A stretch of DNA of 33,979 bases from DATLSM01 sp049585815. Lineage in GTDB: Bacteria > Actinomycetota > Thermoleophilia > Solirubrobacterales > 70-9. Shown here piece by piece: positions 7,310-15,475 of the stretch. The stretch lies in contig JBAVAR010000132.1 in the NCBI GenBank assembly GCA_049585815.1, positions 1-33,979 of the forward strand, given 5' to 3'. The first letter of the stretch is position 1; each line of letters starts with the position of its first letter. Under the pieces are notes generated by a model. The model was given only the letters and a program-made list of their open reading frames with translations, was not told where the DNA came from and did no database searches. The translations under genes and the position numbers were made by a program.

Positions 7310-8595
7310 GGCGGCGCAACGGCCGCTCTACGGCGAGCGTTAAGCCTTTCGCTCCGGAGGGAGCCGTGCTCGGCCGCCGTCTCGCGGGAGAACGGGCGCT
7401 TCCCATGAGCGGGCAGAACCTGGTGTGGTCCTTCGAGCAGATGCGCCGCCATGGCGTGATCCTCGGCGCCAGCGGATCTGGCAAGACCGAGACCTCGATG
7501 CGAGTTGCGCACGAGCTGGCCGCCAAGAGCGAGGCGCAGATCTTCTATCTCGACGCGAAGGGCGAGCGCGGTAGCGCCGAGCGCTTCGTATCACTGATGC
7601 ACACTGCTGACCGCAACGTTCAGGTCTTCCCCAACCAGCCCTTCGACGCGTGGCGTGGGGATTGGCGGGGAATCGCCAACCGTCTGCTTGAGGTGGTGCC
7701 GTTTGCCACCGCGGGACCAGCGGCCTATTACCGCGATATCGCCAAGACCGCGCTGCAGCTGGCCTGCAATCACCCGGATGGGCCGCCGCGATGCAGCTCT
7801 GAGCTGTTGGCGCGGCTTGACTATCGGCTGCTGCTGGGTGCTCACGGGCCGAACAGCGCCGTGCTCTCCCTGCCGCGCGAGCGAGTGAGCCAGGTGAGAC
7901 TTCGCTATGAGGCCTTCTTCGGCCAGCTCGGTTGTGCACTCGATGGCGATTGGTCCTGGGAGGACGCCGATGCCGCCTACCTGCTGCTTGACTCAGTCGC
8001 GCTGGGTGAGGACACGGCTAGCGCCGCTCGCATGCTCTTTGCCGACTTTGCCCACTACTTCACCCAACGCAAGCCGCGTGAGCGCTTCTGCGTGCTGATC
8101 GCCGATGAGTTCTCCGCAATCGCCACGTCTTCAGACGTGGCACTGAAGGTGGAGCAGGCACGCAGTTTCAACGCCGCCTTAGTACTTGTGCCCCAGACGC
8201 CATCCGGTATGGGATCACTGCTTCAGCGCGACCGCATCCTCGGCTCGGTGGAGACCGTGGTCGTCCATGCTCTCAACGACCCGAGCACCATCGCCGAGCT
8301 GGGCGGGATGAAGCGAGTAATCGAACTGAGCCATCGCTACAAGGACGGCGTTTTCGCACATCAGGGAGACGCCCATGAGGAGCGGCGGCTGAAGATCGAT
8401 CCCGACGAGATTCGCCGGCTGGCCACGGGAACCGCCTGGGTGATTCGCCGCGGCCGGGTCGCCAAGGTCGGGATCGAGCATGCACCAAGCGCAGCGGGAG
8501 TCCCCCTACCCGAGCCGGTGCCGCTCGACCGTCCCGTAGAGCCGATTGAGATCGCAGGGCCGAAGGAGATCTCCTACCTCGAGGAGGAGGAGTGA
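7303..8595 (+). CDS. TraG/TraD-like DNA transfer ATPase (coupling protein type)
   Basis: 430 residues from the ATG at 7303, which has GGGGGAG six bases upstream; a TTG at 7261 in the same frame is less likely. The Walker A motif is GASGSGKTETS and the Walker B is CVLIADEFSAI, followed by an RSFNAALVLVPQTPSG helix-strand where related proteins have the sensor. Such ATPases pump DNA or couple a relaxosome to the transfer channel. There is no obvious transmembrane segment at the N-terminus, so it would act as a soluble or peripheral ATPase, as in some actinobacterial elements. The C-terminus is acidic (EEEE). It sits between two replication-relaxation paralogues with overlaps on both sides, which implies one transcript and a shared function. 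Confidence 0.8.
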   Translation: MLRRRNGRSTASVKPFAPEGAVLGRRLAGERALPMSGQNLVWSFEQMRRHGVILGASGSGKTETSMRVAHELAAKSEAQIFYLDAKGERGSAERFVSLMHTADRNVQVFPNQPFDAWRGDWRGIANRLLEVVPFATAGPAAYYRDIAKTALQLACNHPDGPPRCSSELLARLDYRLLLGAHGPNSAVLSLPRERVSQVRLRYEAFFGQLGCALDGDWSWEDADAAYLLLDSVALGEDTASAARMLFADFAHYFTQRKPRERFCVLIADEFSAIATSSDVALKVEQARSFNAALVLVPQTPSGMGSLLQRDRILGSVETVVVHALNDPSTIAELGGMKRVIELSHRYKDGVFAHQGDAHEERRLKIDPDEIRRLATGTAWVIRRGRVAKVGIEHAPSAAGVPLPEPVPLDRPVEPIEIAGPKEISYLEEEE

Positions 8596-8597
8596 GG

Positions 8598-9347
8598 ATG
8601 ACCGTTGAGATCGAGGGCCCGACATTGCGCGATTTCGGGAACAGCGCTCACCGCGTGAGAGCACGGCGCGCTTTACCTGCTCCCGAACCCTGGGAGTTGG
8701 AGGTTCTGCGGTTGCTTGCAGAGCAGCAGGCGATTCCCTTTGACCAACTCGCGCGCTTTCTCGATTGCGACGAAGGGCAGACGGAGAGCATTGTCAAGCA
8801 CCTGACCAAACGTGGCTGCGGTGACTACGGCCGCTTTCTGGCCGACGAGCCTCGCTGGGCGTGGCCGACGTGGCGCGGGATGCGACTCTCCGGGATTGGA
8901 TTCAGGGCAGAGCCGCCGAGGCTCGGAGCGATGGCCCGGATACGCGCGGTCAACGAGGTCCGCCTCCACATCGCCAGGCGCGCCCCTGAGGCGCGCTGGG
9001 TTTGCGGGCGTAGCGTTCTTCGTGCCCAGGGCACGAGGGGCTATCGGCCCAACGCAGTAGTTGAGATAGGTGGCGAGCGCCACGCTCTTCTCGTGCGGTT
9101 TTGGGCCACCAACCAAGAGCGCACGCTCGCCATCCTCGAAACTCACATGGCTCGCTATGACGCTGTGATCGCCTTCGCCAACCGAGGGCCACGCGCCCTG
9201 CTTGAGCGCCTCAAGGCTGAACACCCCTGGCCGAAGCTGATCATCCGCGCCATCCCACAGCCGCCCTTGAACGTCAATGCCAATCGAGATCCGGCACGGC
9301 ACGGCAGCCCGCCGGGGATTTCGGCAGCCGAGGGTGGGACGAAATGA
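8598..9347 (+). CDS. Replication-relaxation family protein (second paralogue)
   Basis: About 249 residues. The ATG at 8598 is chosen because AGGAGG lies seven bases upstream; a GTG at 8592 is in the same frame and overlaps the ATPase stop. The winged-helix part (WELEVLRLLAEQQAIPFDQLARFL) closely resembles the first paralogue, as do IRAVNEVRLHIARRA and YDAVIAFANRGP. In the nuclease-like core the first paralogue has AIEAELS, but this one has ALLVRFW, so an acidic residue expected at the active site is missing. This copy may therefore only bind DNA or the partner protein. The last 30 residues are a loose tail. It is translationally close to the ATPase. Confidence 0.75.
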   Translation: MTVEIEGPTLRDFGNSAHRVRARRALPAPEPWELEVLRLLAEQQAIPFDQLARFLDCDEGQTESIVKHLTKRGCGDYGRFLADEPRWAWPTWRGMRLSGIGFRAEPPRLGAMARIRAVNEVRLHIARRAPEARWVCGRSVLRAQGTRGYRPNAVVEIGGERHALLVRFWATNQERTLAILETHMARYDAVIAFANRGPRALLERLKAEHPWPKLIIRAIPQPPLNVNANRDPARHGSPPGISAAEGGTK

Positions 9348-9378
9348 CAGTTCTCTACGTCTTAGGGGTGGTGCATAA

Positions 9379-9591
9379 ATGACAACACTCGCTGTTGAAA
9401 CAGAGCGCCGTGCCTTCTTTACGCCGGACACGCTCGCCTCCTACCTGCAGGTCTCAGACCGGATGATCCGCAAGTGGGTCGCCGAAGGGCGTCTGCGCTC
9501 CTACAAGCTTGACGGCTGCCGCCGCTTTGACCCGGCCGACGTCGACTCCTTTGTCGCCCAGTTCCGCGATCAGCGTGGTGTCGCGGCATGA
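9379..9591 (+). CDS. Excisionase-like / MerR-type helix-turn-helix protein
   Basis: 70 residues with FFTPDTLASYLQVSDRMIRKWVAEGRLRSYKLDGCRRFDPADVDSFV, the winged-helix form shared by excisionases and helix-turn-helix domain family 17 proteins. Such proteins bend DNA at attachment sites and steer the integrase toward excision. The gene overlaps the integrase start by ATGA (9588-9591), the normal arrangement for an xis-int pair. A stretch of about 30 bases separates it from the preceding transfer genes. Confidence 0.8.
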   Translation: MTTLAVETERRAFFTPDTLASYLQVSDRMIRKWVAEGRLRSYKLDGCRRFDPADVDSFVAQFRDQRGVAA

Positions 9592-10796
9592 CCCGCCGGC
9601 GCGTCGCCGGGCGCCCGCCACGCCAGAATCCCTATAAGCGCACCTACACCGACGGCCGCGTCGTCTGGATCGCCCGCTATCTGGATCTCGACGGCAGGCC
9701 CAACTACGCCAAGCCACCCTGGAACGGCGGTAAGTCGACCTTCTCGCTCAAGGGAGATGCCCAGAAGGCAATCGACGAGGCCCTGGAGGGCCTTCACCAG
9801 AGACATGCCGGGCAACCCGAGACGATCGGGGCCTACTTCGAGCACTGGCTCAACCGCCATCCCCGCTCCAAGCGCACCAACAAGACCAACGCTGATCGAA
9901 TCTCCTACGTTTTCGAGGTCGAGATCGAAGGCCGCTCATTGTGTGAGTGGGAGTTCGATGAACTTCGCCGCCGCCAGGTGTTGCTGCTGGTCGACCACAT
10001 GCTGCGGGTCGAAGGGCGCGCTGCTCAGGGGGTGCGCGGCATCCTCAGCTCACTCTCGACGATGACTGAGGACGCGATCGGCGATGACGCCGCCGAGGCC
10101 AACCCCTTTATGGGCGTGCGCCTGCGTCGCAGCGACCCGCGGATTCGCAAACCTTCGCGCAAGATCAGGGTCTGGAGCTTCGAGCAGATGCGCGCCTTCG
10201 CCGCCGGCGGTCGCCCCGACGCCCGCGTCGCCACCAAACGCCCACCCACCAAGCGGACTTCGAAGCGTCGTGCAAAAGCCAAGAGGCCGCTCTTCTACTC
10301 GCCTCACGACTACGAGGCGCTGCTGCTGACCCCTGCCCTTACGGGGCTTCGGCTCGGCGAGTTCCTCGCCCTCAGGCGCACCGATTTCGACGGGGTCGCC
10401 TTCAGTTTCCGTTTCTCAGCCCACGAAGGTGAGCTGATCGAATCCAGCGCGCAGAAGAACCATGAGCGCAAGGTTCCGGTGCCGCCCAGCTTGGCGCGTC
10501 GGATCGAATCGACACCAGCCCAAACCGACTCAGACCTACTCTTCCCGACGCCGATGGGAAAGCTCTGGCGGGAGCGCAACTTCTACCGCGACGTCTGGGT
10601 CCCGGCTCAGCTCGCTACCGGCCTCGATCCAACGCCGCACGAGTTCCGCCACTCCTACGTCACCCACCTGCGGGCGGCGGGAATCGACGATGCCGACCTG
10701 GCGCTTGTCGCCGGCCATACCGTCGAGACCATGATCTCCGTCTACACCCACGCACTTGAGCGCAGCCATGATGCGATCAGGAACGCGATTGGCTAA
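9588..10796 (+). CDS. Tyrosine recombinase (site-specific integrase)
   Basis: 402 residues. The N-terminal part has an Arm-type segment (RTYTDGRVVWIARYLDLDGR), followed by a core-binding helical domain (about 80-170) and the catalytic domain. Catalytic positions seen: Arg in TGLRLGEFLALR, Lys in KNHERKVPV, HxxR in PHEFRHSYVTHL, His in AGHTVETM, and the Tyr nucleophile in SVYTHALE. The set is complete, so the enzyme is probably active. A basic insertion of about 25 residues (RPPTKRTSKRRAKAKR) precedes the catalytic domain. The gene points toward the tRNA-Arg 3' fragment at 12400-12441, about 1.6 kb downstream, which is the likely attachment site of this integrase. Confidence 0.9.
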   Translation: MTRRRVAGRPPRQNPYKRTYTDGRVVWIARYLDLDGRPNYAKPPWNGGKSTFSLKGDAQKAIDEALEGLHQRHAGQPETIGAYFEHWLNRHPRSKRTNKTNADRISYVFEVEIEGRSLCEWEFDELRRRQVLLLVDHMLRVEGRAAQGVRGILSSLSTMTEDAIGDDAAEANPFMGVRLRRSDPRIRKPSRKIRVWSFEQMRAFAAGGRPDARVATKRPPTKRTSKRRAKAKRPLFYSPHDYEALLLTPALTGLRLGEFLALRRTDFDGVAFSFRFSAHEGELIESSAQKNHERKVPVPPSLARRIESTPAQTDSDLLFPTPMGKLWRERNFYRDVWVPAQLATGLDPTPHEFRHSYVTHLRAAGIDDADLALVAGHTVETMISVYTHALERSHDAIRNAIG

Positions 10797-10855
10797 GTGA
10801 GGCACGTCGGCCAGCGACGGGCCGCGCAGCGAACTCAGTGCTGGGCGCTGCCAGG

Positions 10856-11110
10856 CTACTCGCTCAGCACCCGGGTTCCGTCGGGTCGGATGAACGAGAC
10901 GCTGACCCCGAGGCGCATGGCATTGGCGATGTTGGCGATCTGCCCGAGCGTGAGGTTATGGCGGCCGGCCTCGATTGCAGCCACGTAGGACGGCGAGGCA
11001 TCAAGGCGTCTGGCCACCTCGGCCTGGGTCAGTCCGAGCGCGCGGCGGGTGCCTCGGAGCTCGCGGCCGACGACCTTTGCATGGATCTCCGATACTGCTG
11101 TGCGCGGCAT
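10856..11110 (-). CDS. XRE-family helix-turn-helix regulator
   Basis: 84 residues. VGRELRGTRRALGLTQAEVARRLDASPSYVAAIEAGRHNLTLGQIANIANAMRLGVSVSF is a complete XRE/Cro-type helix-turn-helix. The C-terminus is a short strand (VSFIRPDGTRVLSE) that could be a dimerisation or partner-binding tail, as in antitoxins of the HigA/HipB type. It starts only three bases after the stop of the 103-residue protein, so both are in one operon. It probably represses its own operon, for example at the palindrome at 11454-11463. Confidence 0.8.
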   Translation of the reverse strand: MPRTAVSEIHAKVVGRELRGTRRALGLTQAEVARRLDASPSYVAAIEAGRHNLTLGQIANIANAMRLGVSVSFIRPDGTRVLSE

Positions 11111-11113
11111 TGT

Positions 11114-11425
11114 TTAGTGGCCAGCGGAGTAGTGAAACGCTGCGCCGACAAGCTCAGCCGCGTCGATCTCCGCAACCTCGACGCTGATGTCGCCACTCCG
11201 ATAGGCGAACGGCAGCAGCCGCGCCCAGCGCTCGGCATCCTCATCTCGGGCGACCTGCTTCCCGCTCTCGGGATCGATAATCGAGACGTTCAGGTTGATC
11301 CAGTCGGCGTGCGGGCCGCCAATTTGCACCTCGTCGTGATCGGCGAGGAGCTGCGCGACAGGTAGCTCGATCCACTCCTTGGTGTCCGGGTCGAGCTCGA
11401 AGGTGGAGAAGTTGACTTGGATCAT
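11114..11425 (-). CDS. Unknown 103-residue protein between kinase-fold protein and XRE regulator
   Basis: 103 residues, acidic, mainly predicted beta strands with one helix (DEDAERWARLLPFAYR). No signal peptide, membrane segment or recognised family. It lies 85 bases after the kinase-fold gene and three bases before the XRE gene. A palindrome sits 29-38 bases upstream of its ATG. Its size and position between a kinase-like protein and an XRE regulator recall three-gene HipBST-type modules, but the sequence has no visible similarity to HipS, so this is only an analogy. Confidence 0.6.
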   Translation of the reverse strand: MIQVNFSTFELDPDTKEWIELPVAQLLADHDEVQIGGPHADWINLNVSIIDPESGKQVARDEDAERWARLLPFAYRSGDISVEVAEIDAAELVGAAFHYSAGH

Positions 11426-11453
11426 GAAGAGCTTCCTTCAGTATCGGAAAGCT

Positions 11454-11463
11454 AGGTTAACCT
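11454..11463. promoter_or_regulatory. Candidate operator (AGGTTAACCT palindrome)
   Basis: AGGTTAACCT is a perfect 10-base palindrome in the gap before the 103-residue gene; next to it, AACCTC-T-TGAGTT gives a second imperfect inverted pair. The location, 29-38 bases before the ATG at 11425, fits an operator for the XRE regulator encoded in the same operon. The surrounding stretch is AT-rich compared with the rest of the region, as expected for a promoter. Confidence 0.4.
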
Positions 11464-11510
11464 CTTGAGTTATGATGCTAGCACGTCGTTTGGAGCCAAA
11501 ACCGCCTATC

Positions 11511-12248
11511 TCAAAACTCCTTCGGCTGTAAGAGCTCATCCCGGTTGAGCATGCGCTGAGCCCGATCGGCGAGTGCCTGGGCCCGCTGGGGCAACAGGAA
11601 GCGCGCCATCCCAAGCAGGTCGGCGTCCGCGAGCAGGCGTTGGAGCGCGTCACGCTCCTCTATGCACAATGCCGCAGCACCACCGGCGTGGCGGGCCTCC
11701 ACGAAGTCATAGTGGTTGGCGATGTCTCCGGGTAAGGCAAACGTGTAGCCATGGTCGATCAATGTCAACCGTGCGCCGTCCCAACGCCAGTTCCCGTCGT
11801 GGCGATCCTGCTGGGCGATGAGCGCGTCAAAGAACGCCGCGGGAAGACACCAGGTCGGATTCATTGTCGGCGCACGATCGCGTGGCCAGCCGCGCGCCTG
11901 TAGCGAGAGCGATCCGTCTTCACCGACATAATCGCGGAGGACGCATGGGGCCACCATTCCCTCCCACGGATCACCGAGTGCAACCGCGAGGCGCCAGGCG
12001 ACGGCCTCGTGCAATGGAGGCGTCTCATCTGTCTGGCCATAGGCCACCGCATTGGCCACGTGGACTCCCGAGAACGGCTTGTGGAAGGCGATCAAGCCGT
12101 TCGTCAGCGCGAGCTGCTTCGTCGCATTCACGCCAGGACTTGTGGTCGGTGCCGGCGGACCAGAGAAACCGGCACCGAGCATCTCCCGCTCGACTGGCAG
12201 AGCTCCCTGCGCAGCCTTCACGGCAGCAACTTGCGGGTCGACCTTCAT
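11511..12248 (-). CDS. Kinase-fold protein (HipA / PI3-4-kinase-like)
   Basis: 246 residues from the ATG at 12248; an upstream in-frame GTG at 12317 would add 23 residues. Seen motifs (numbering from the ATG): GLIAFHKPFSG with Lys57 at the ATP-binding position (compare VYKP in HipA-like kinases); HEAVAWRLAVALG (about 80-92); QQDRHDGNW with Asp148, His150 and Asn153 as the catalytic loop; and LIDHGYTF with Asp165 as metal ligand. Together these define a complete, probably active, kinase of the HipA/PI3-4K superfamily. The substrate is unknown; HipA relatives phosphorylate tRNA synthetases or other proteins. The gene is upstream of a small unknown gene and an XRE regulator, all on the minus strand, between an integrase and its attachment site, a usual place for toxin-antitoxin or defence cargo. 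Confidence 0.7.
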   Translation of the reverse strand: MKVDPQVAAVKAAQGALPVEREMLGAGFSGPPAPTTSPGVNATKQLALTNGLIAFHKPFSGVHVANAVAYGQTDETPPLHEAVAWRLAVALGDPWEGMVAPCVLRDYVGEDGSLSLQARGWPRDRAPTMNPTWCLPAAFFDALIAQQDRHDGNWRWDGARLTLIDHGYTFALPGDIANHYDFVEARHAGGAAALCIEERDALQRLLADADLLGMARFLLPQRAQALADRAQRMLNRDELLQPKEF

Positions 12249-12399
12249 GCGCCGAAGTGTCCTGGAGCGGCAGGACGCCTCAGCTATCTCGGTCCGCAGG
12301 ATTTCGACCCAAATCACTGCTACATCTCAGCTACATTCAGGCCGCCCAGTGAGCGCATTTCGCTCTGGAATGGGCCTCAGTGCCCGATTGAGTGCCAAT

Positions 12400-12441
12400 C
12401 TACGAAACCGAAGGTCACAGGTTCGAATCCTGTCGGGCGCG
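12400..12441 (+). other. 3' fragment of tRNA-Arg(ACG): probable attachment site (att) of the left element
   Basis: The stretch gives an anticodon loop CTACGAA (anticodon ACG), the 3' half of the anticodon stem ACCGA, a five-base variable region, a perfect T arm ACAGG-TTCGAAT-CCTGT and the acceptor strand CGGGCGC. The 5' half of the tRNA (D arm and anticodon stem partner) is absent upstream, so this is not a full gene. A tRNA 3' end next to an integrase is the standard scar left by integration. The intact tRNA is expected on the plus strand at the other end of the element, outside the window to the left. Confidence 0.7.
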
Positions 12442-12556
12442 CTAAGGGAAACCCAGCCATCGAGCCGAAAGGGCCGCCGTCATTGGCGACGCTTCTCGCA
12501 TGTGGGCAACGAATATGGCACCTCGCTGGCTCCCCGCCGCGCTCTACGATTTGCCC

Positions 12557-12805
12557 ATGCAGCCCAGACCCAGCCCATTCGTGATCGTGGCCGGGATCGT
12601 CGGTCTGCTGCTCCTAGTGGTCGGCGTCGTGTACTTGACAGTTGAGTGCCAAGCGCTGCCAGGGTTCCTCGGGCCGACGCATGGCGATAGGTCTCCGCGA
12701 ACCGGCCTTGGGATCGCTTCCTTCGTGCTTGGCCTAGGGGCTTTCGCGGTTGCCGTCGCTAGCTTCCGGCGTAGGCGGCCTGCGCCACCGCTGTATCCCC
12801 AATAA
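12557..12805 (+). CDS. Small two-pass membrane protein, unknown function
   Basis: 82 residues from the ATG at 12557; an ATG at 12500 is in frame but adds an unlikely Trp/Pro-rich leader. Two hydrophobic segments are clear: FVIVAGIVGLLLLVVGVVYLTV (about 7-28) and LGIASFVLGLGAFAVAVASF (about 52-71), followed by a basic tail RRRRPAPPLYPQ. The loop between them has one Cys and several Gly/Pro. I know no specific function for such proteins. It lies just outside the tRNA-Arg scar and so probably belongs to the chromosome. Confidence 0.6.
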   Translation: MQPRPSPFVIVAGIVGLLLLVVGVVYLTVECQALPGFLGPTHGDRSPRTGLGIASFVLGLGAFAVAVASFRRRRPAPPLYPQ

Positions 12806-12883
12806 ATGGTGCAGGGTCCGCGAGCAAGGCGGGAGCAAAGGCGCGCCGGACGGCCATGGGCCTTTCGGTCCATTCCGCCGCGG

Positions 12884-14431
12884 TCAGGCCGATGAGAGGC
12901 TCCCCCATAGGTGCTGCACTGCATAGGCGCGCCAGGGTCTCCACCGCTGCGCCAAGTCTGCGACGCACCTGGGATCCCCGGAGCGGCCCAGCTCGCGCAG
13001 CGCTCGGCGTACTCCCAAGTCGGTTGGTAGAAACGCATCGGGGTCGGCCAGGGACCGCATCGCGATGTAGTCGGCGGTCCACTCTCCGATACCTGCAATC
13101 GCGATCAGACGGGATCTCGCCTCAGCTCGGTCGCTGCCGGGGCCGAGTGCGATCTCGGCGCGAACCAAGGCGCGAGCCAACGCGCGCAGCGTCTCGCGCC
13201 GTCGATGAGGCCCAGTCAGGATCGCCGGGTCGGCCTCAGCCAGAGCCGCTGCGCTCGGGAAGAGGTGGGTCAGTCCGCCGTCGGGTGCCGGCAGCGGCTC
13301 ACCCAGAGCGGCGACGAGCTTGCCGGTGGCGCTCCGCGCAGCTGCGACGGAGATCTGCTGGCCAAGAACCGCGCGCAGTGCCAGCTCGGAGCCATCCACC
13401 GAGCCGGGCACTCGCCGCCCCGGTGTCTTCCTCACCAGCCGGGCCATCAGGCGATCTTCGGCCAGCCGTGCGTCGATCGGGACCGCATCGGCATCGAGGT
13501 CGCAGAGCCGGCGACAGCGCCCCACGGCGGAGCCGAGGTCGCGCAGGTCGCTGAGCCGAAGCCTGCATATGAGATGTCGCTCACCCGGGCGCAGCTCGAC
13601 GACTGCCCAGCCATGCGGAAGGCGCAGGGTGCGACGGTAGGCCCCGTCGATGACCTCCTCGATCCCGGGGATCGCTCGGGCCGCGAGAAAGGACAGGAGC
13701 CCTGCCCAATCCAGAGGGTCTCGGTGAGAGAGTCGCACGCTGAGGACGTTCGACGGATTCGGCGGGCCCTTCCTCGCCGAGGCTCGACTGCGAAGTTCGC
13801 TTGGCGTCCTCGCATAAACGGCACGGACCGTCTCGTTGAACTGGCGAACGCTGGAGAAGCCGGCCGCATAAGACACTTCCACGAAAGGCAGGCGGCTGGT
13901 CTCGATCAGCATCCGGGCGACCTGCGCTCGCTGTGCGCGGGCGAGGGCGAGCGGCCCCGCGCCGAACTCGGCGAGGAGCTGGCGGTGCAGATGGCGCTCG
14001 CTGAAGGAGAGGCGTCTGGCGAGCCCGGCGACGCCTTCGCGATCGACAACGCCGTCGGCAATCAAGGCCATTGCACGCCCCGCGAGGTCGGCCTGGAGGT
14101 TCCACTTGGGGGCCCCGGGAGCTGCGTGGGGACGACAACGCAGGCAGGCGCGATAGCCGGCCTCCTGAGCCGCTGCGGCGGTCGGGAAGAAACGCACGTT
14201 TTGAGGTCTGGGGATCCTCGCCGGGCAGCTCGGTCGGCAGTAGACCCTGGTTGAGGTGACCGCGACGTAGAACTGTCCATCGAAGCGGTGGTCGCGGCTG
14301 CCCAGAACTCTGTAGCGAGCATCGAAGTCCTTATCCACGACCCGCAGTATGAGGGCGGGAGGGACCGCGGGCTGGCGGCTATCGGACCCGATAGGGGGCG
14401 GATCCGACTCCGTCCAATTTCCGCCAGACAT
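12884..14431 (-). CDS. alkA: Ada-AlkA fusion: methyl-sensing regulator with 3-methyladenine DNA glycosylase
   Basis: 515 residues, a length typical of the fused form. Domains in order: Ada-type zinc domain (about 35-110) with FDGQFYVAVTSTRVYCRPSCPAR and the second Cys pair in CLRCRPH; AraC-type helix-turn-helix (about 115-210) with VAGLARRLSFSERHLHRQL and EVSYAAGFSSVRQFNETVR; AlkA N-terminal domain (about 230-330); and the HhH-GPD glycosylase domain with LRAVLGQQISVAAAR, IAGIGEWTADYIAMRSL and the catalytic Asp in FLPTDLGVRRAL. It removes alkylated bases and, through the Ada part, can sense phosphotriester methylation and induce its own transcription. The ATG at 14431 has GGAG six bases upstream. 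It is transcribed away from the SRPBCC gene. No Ada methyltransferase (PCHR) domain is present. Confidence 0.9.
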   Translation of the reverse strand: MSGGNWTESDPPPIGSDSRQPAVPPALILRVVDKDFDARYRVLGSRDHRFDGQFYVAVTSTRVYCRPSCPARIPRPQNVRFFPTAAAAQEAGYRACLRCRPHAAPGAPKWNLQADLAGRAMALIADGVVDREGVAGLARRLSFSERHLHRQLLAEFGAGPLALARAQRAQVARMLIETSRLPFVEVSYAAGFSSVRQFNETVRAVYARTPSELRSRASARKGPPNPSNVLSVRLSHRDPLDWAGLLSFLAARAIPGIEEVIDGAYRRTLRLPHGWAVVELRPGERHLICRLRLSDLRDLGSAVGRCRRLCDLDADAVPIDARLAEDRLMARLVRKTPGRRVPGSVDGSELALRAVLGQQISVAAARSATGKLVAALGEPLPAPDGGLTHLFPSAAALAEADPAILTGPHRRRETLRALARALVRAEIALGPGSDRAEARSRLIAIAGIGEWTADYIAMRSLADPDAFLPTDLGVRRALRELGRSGDPRCVADLAQRWRPWRAYAVQHLWGSLSSA

Positions 14432-14494
14432 GAGCAGCTCCGCCTGCCAAGGTCCTCATCTCGCTCATCACAACAACCGAGAAGAGGAGGACGG

Positions 14495-14890
14495 ATGGCT
14501 TCAATTCGCAAGGAGATTTCGATCGACGCCCCGCCGCAGAGCGTGTGGGAGGCGCTGCGCGACTGGGGTGCGCTGCACCGCCGCCTCGTGCCGGGCTTCG
14601 TCGTCGACGCTCGCCTCGACGGCGATGACAGAATCGTCACCTTCATTAACGGCGTCGTGGTCCGCGAGGTGTTAGTCGACCTCGACGAGGAAGCTCGCCG
14701 CCTCGTCTGGTCGGTGGTGGATGGGCCCTACACCCACCACAACGGCGCCGCTCAGGTCTTCGCCGAACCCGAGGGCCATGCCCGGTTTGTCTGGACCGCG
14801 GACCTCCTGCCAAACGAGACAGCAACAATCACCGAGGAGATGATGGACCGCGGAATCGGGGTAGTCAAGGAGACTTTGGAGGCGGATTGA
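14495..14890 (+). CDS. SRPBCC (polyketide cyclase/START-like) family protein
   Basis: 131 residues from the ATG at 14495, which has AGGAGG four bases upstream. The opening IRKEISIDAPPQSVWEALRDWGALHRRLVPGF is the classic first strand and helices of the SRPBCC fold; IVTFINGVVVREVLVDLDEEARRLVWSVV and HNGAAQVFAEPEGHARFVWTADLLPN form the central sheet, and a last helix (about 108-131) closes the pocket. Members bind hydrophobic ligands; many have unknown substrates. Divergent from the Ada-AlkA gene, with a shared intergenic region of about 60 bases. Confidence 0.8.
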   Translation: MASIRKEISIDAPPQSVWEALRDWGALHRRLVPGFVVDARLDGDDRIVTFINGVVVREVLVDLDEEARRLVWSVVDGPYTHHNGAAQVFAEPEGHARFVWTADLLPNETATITEEMMDRGIGVVKETLEAD

Positions 14891-15475
14891 CGTTGCAGCT
14901 CCTGCTCGGCGATCGCTGATCGCCTAACTTCCCACCCAGCCAACTGCTTCGACCACCGGGCCAGGTGGCGCAGGGCCCCCTGAGGCTCGCGCGGCTCACC
15001 AGCGGCTGACTTCTCATTCTCGCCGGCTGGCTTAGCGCCCGCGATTTTGGCACCGGCCGTCGAGCCTTTCAAGCCCATAAAGGACTCCGGGTGCTGGGGT
15101 TCGTCCCTTTCCATCACCCAACCCGAATCACCCAGGTGAGCTGAACCGCATCTCGCCGTCGACCTCGAAGTTCTCGCCCAGCGCGACCAGCCATCAAGAA
15201 CGGTCTCGCGACGATCGATTTGCGTTGAGCCCGAGTGTGGGTTGTGCGGACCGCGCCAGCCTAACAGCGAAACCGGGAGGGGATTAATCGCAGAAAGCCC
15301 TGATGCACGGTCTGAGGGCAGCGGGGGCTCAGACAGGCCAATGGTCCGCGTTTTTTCGGGAGCCGATGCCAATCGAGCAGGCGATCCTCATGGCGCGTCG
15401 CGGTGAGGTTCGAAAAACGTTCGGAAGAATGGCGGGGTGAGCGCTCACCATTGGTTCGTTTGGCTCTGGGAGTAA
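14891..15475. other. Non-coding stretch between the SRPBCC gene and the tRNA-Val fragment
   Basis: I see no convincing gene. On the minus strand around 15125-15195 a short frame reads LVALGENFEVDGEMRFSSPG, which has coding character and may be the leftover end of a lost gene. Long frames here are otherwise Arg/Ser/Pro-rich shadows. Confidence 0.4.

Noticed and set aside
10856..12317. A standard HipBST toxin-antitoxin system
   Set aside because: The XRE gene and the kinase fold fit, but the 103-residue protein shows none of the HipS features and the kinase motifs are nearer the PI3-4K-like branch. It is kept as an unnamed candidate system.
12369..12441. A complete tRNA-Arg gene
   Set aside because: The 3' half is good, but the bases upstream do not supply a D arm or the 5' half of the anticodon stem. 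GTGCCCG near 12380 can pair with the acceptor strand, but only about 13 bases separate it from the anticodon loop.
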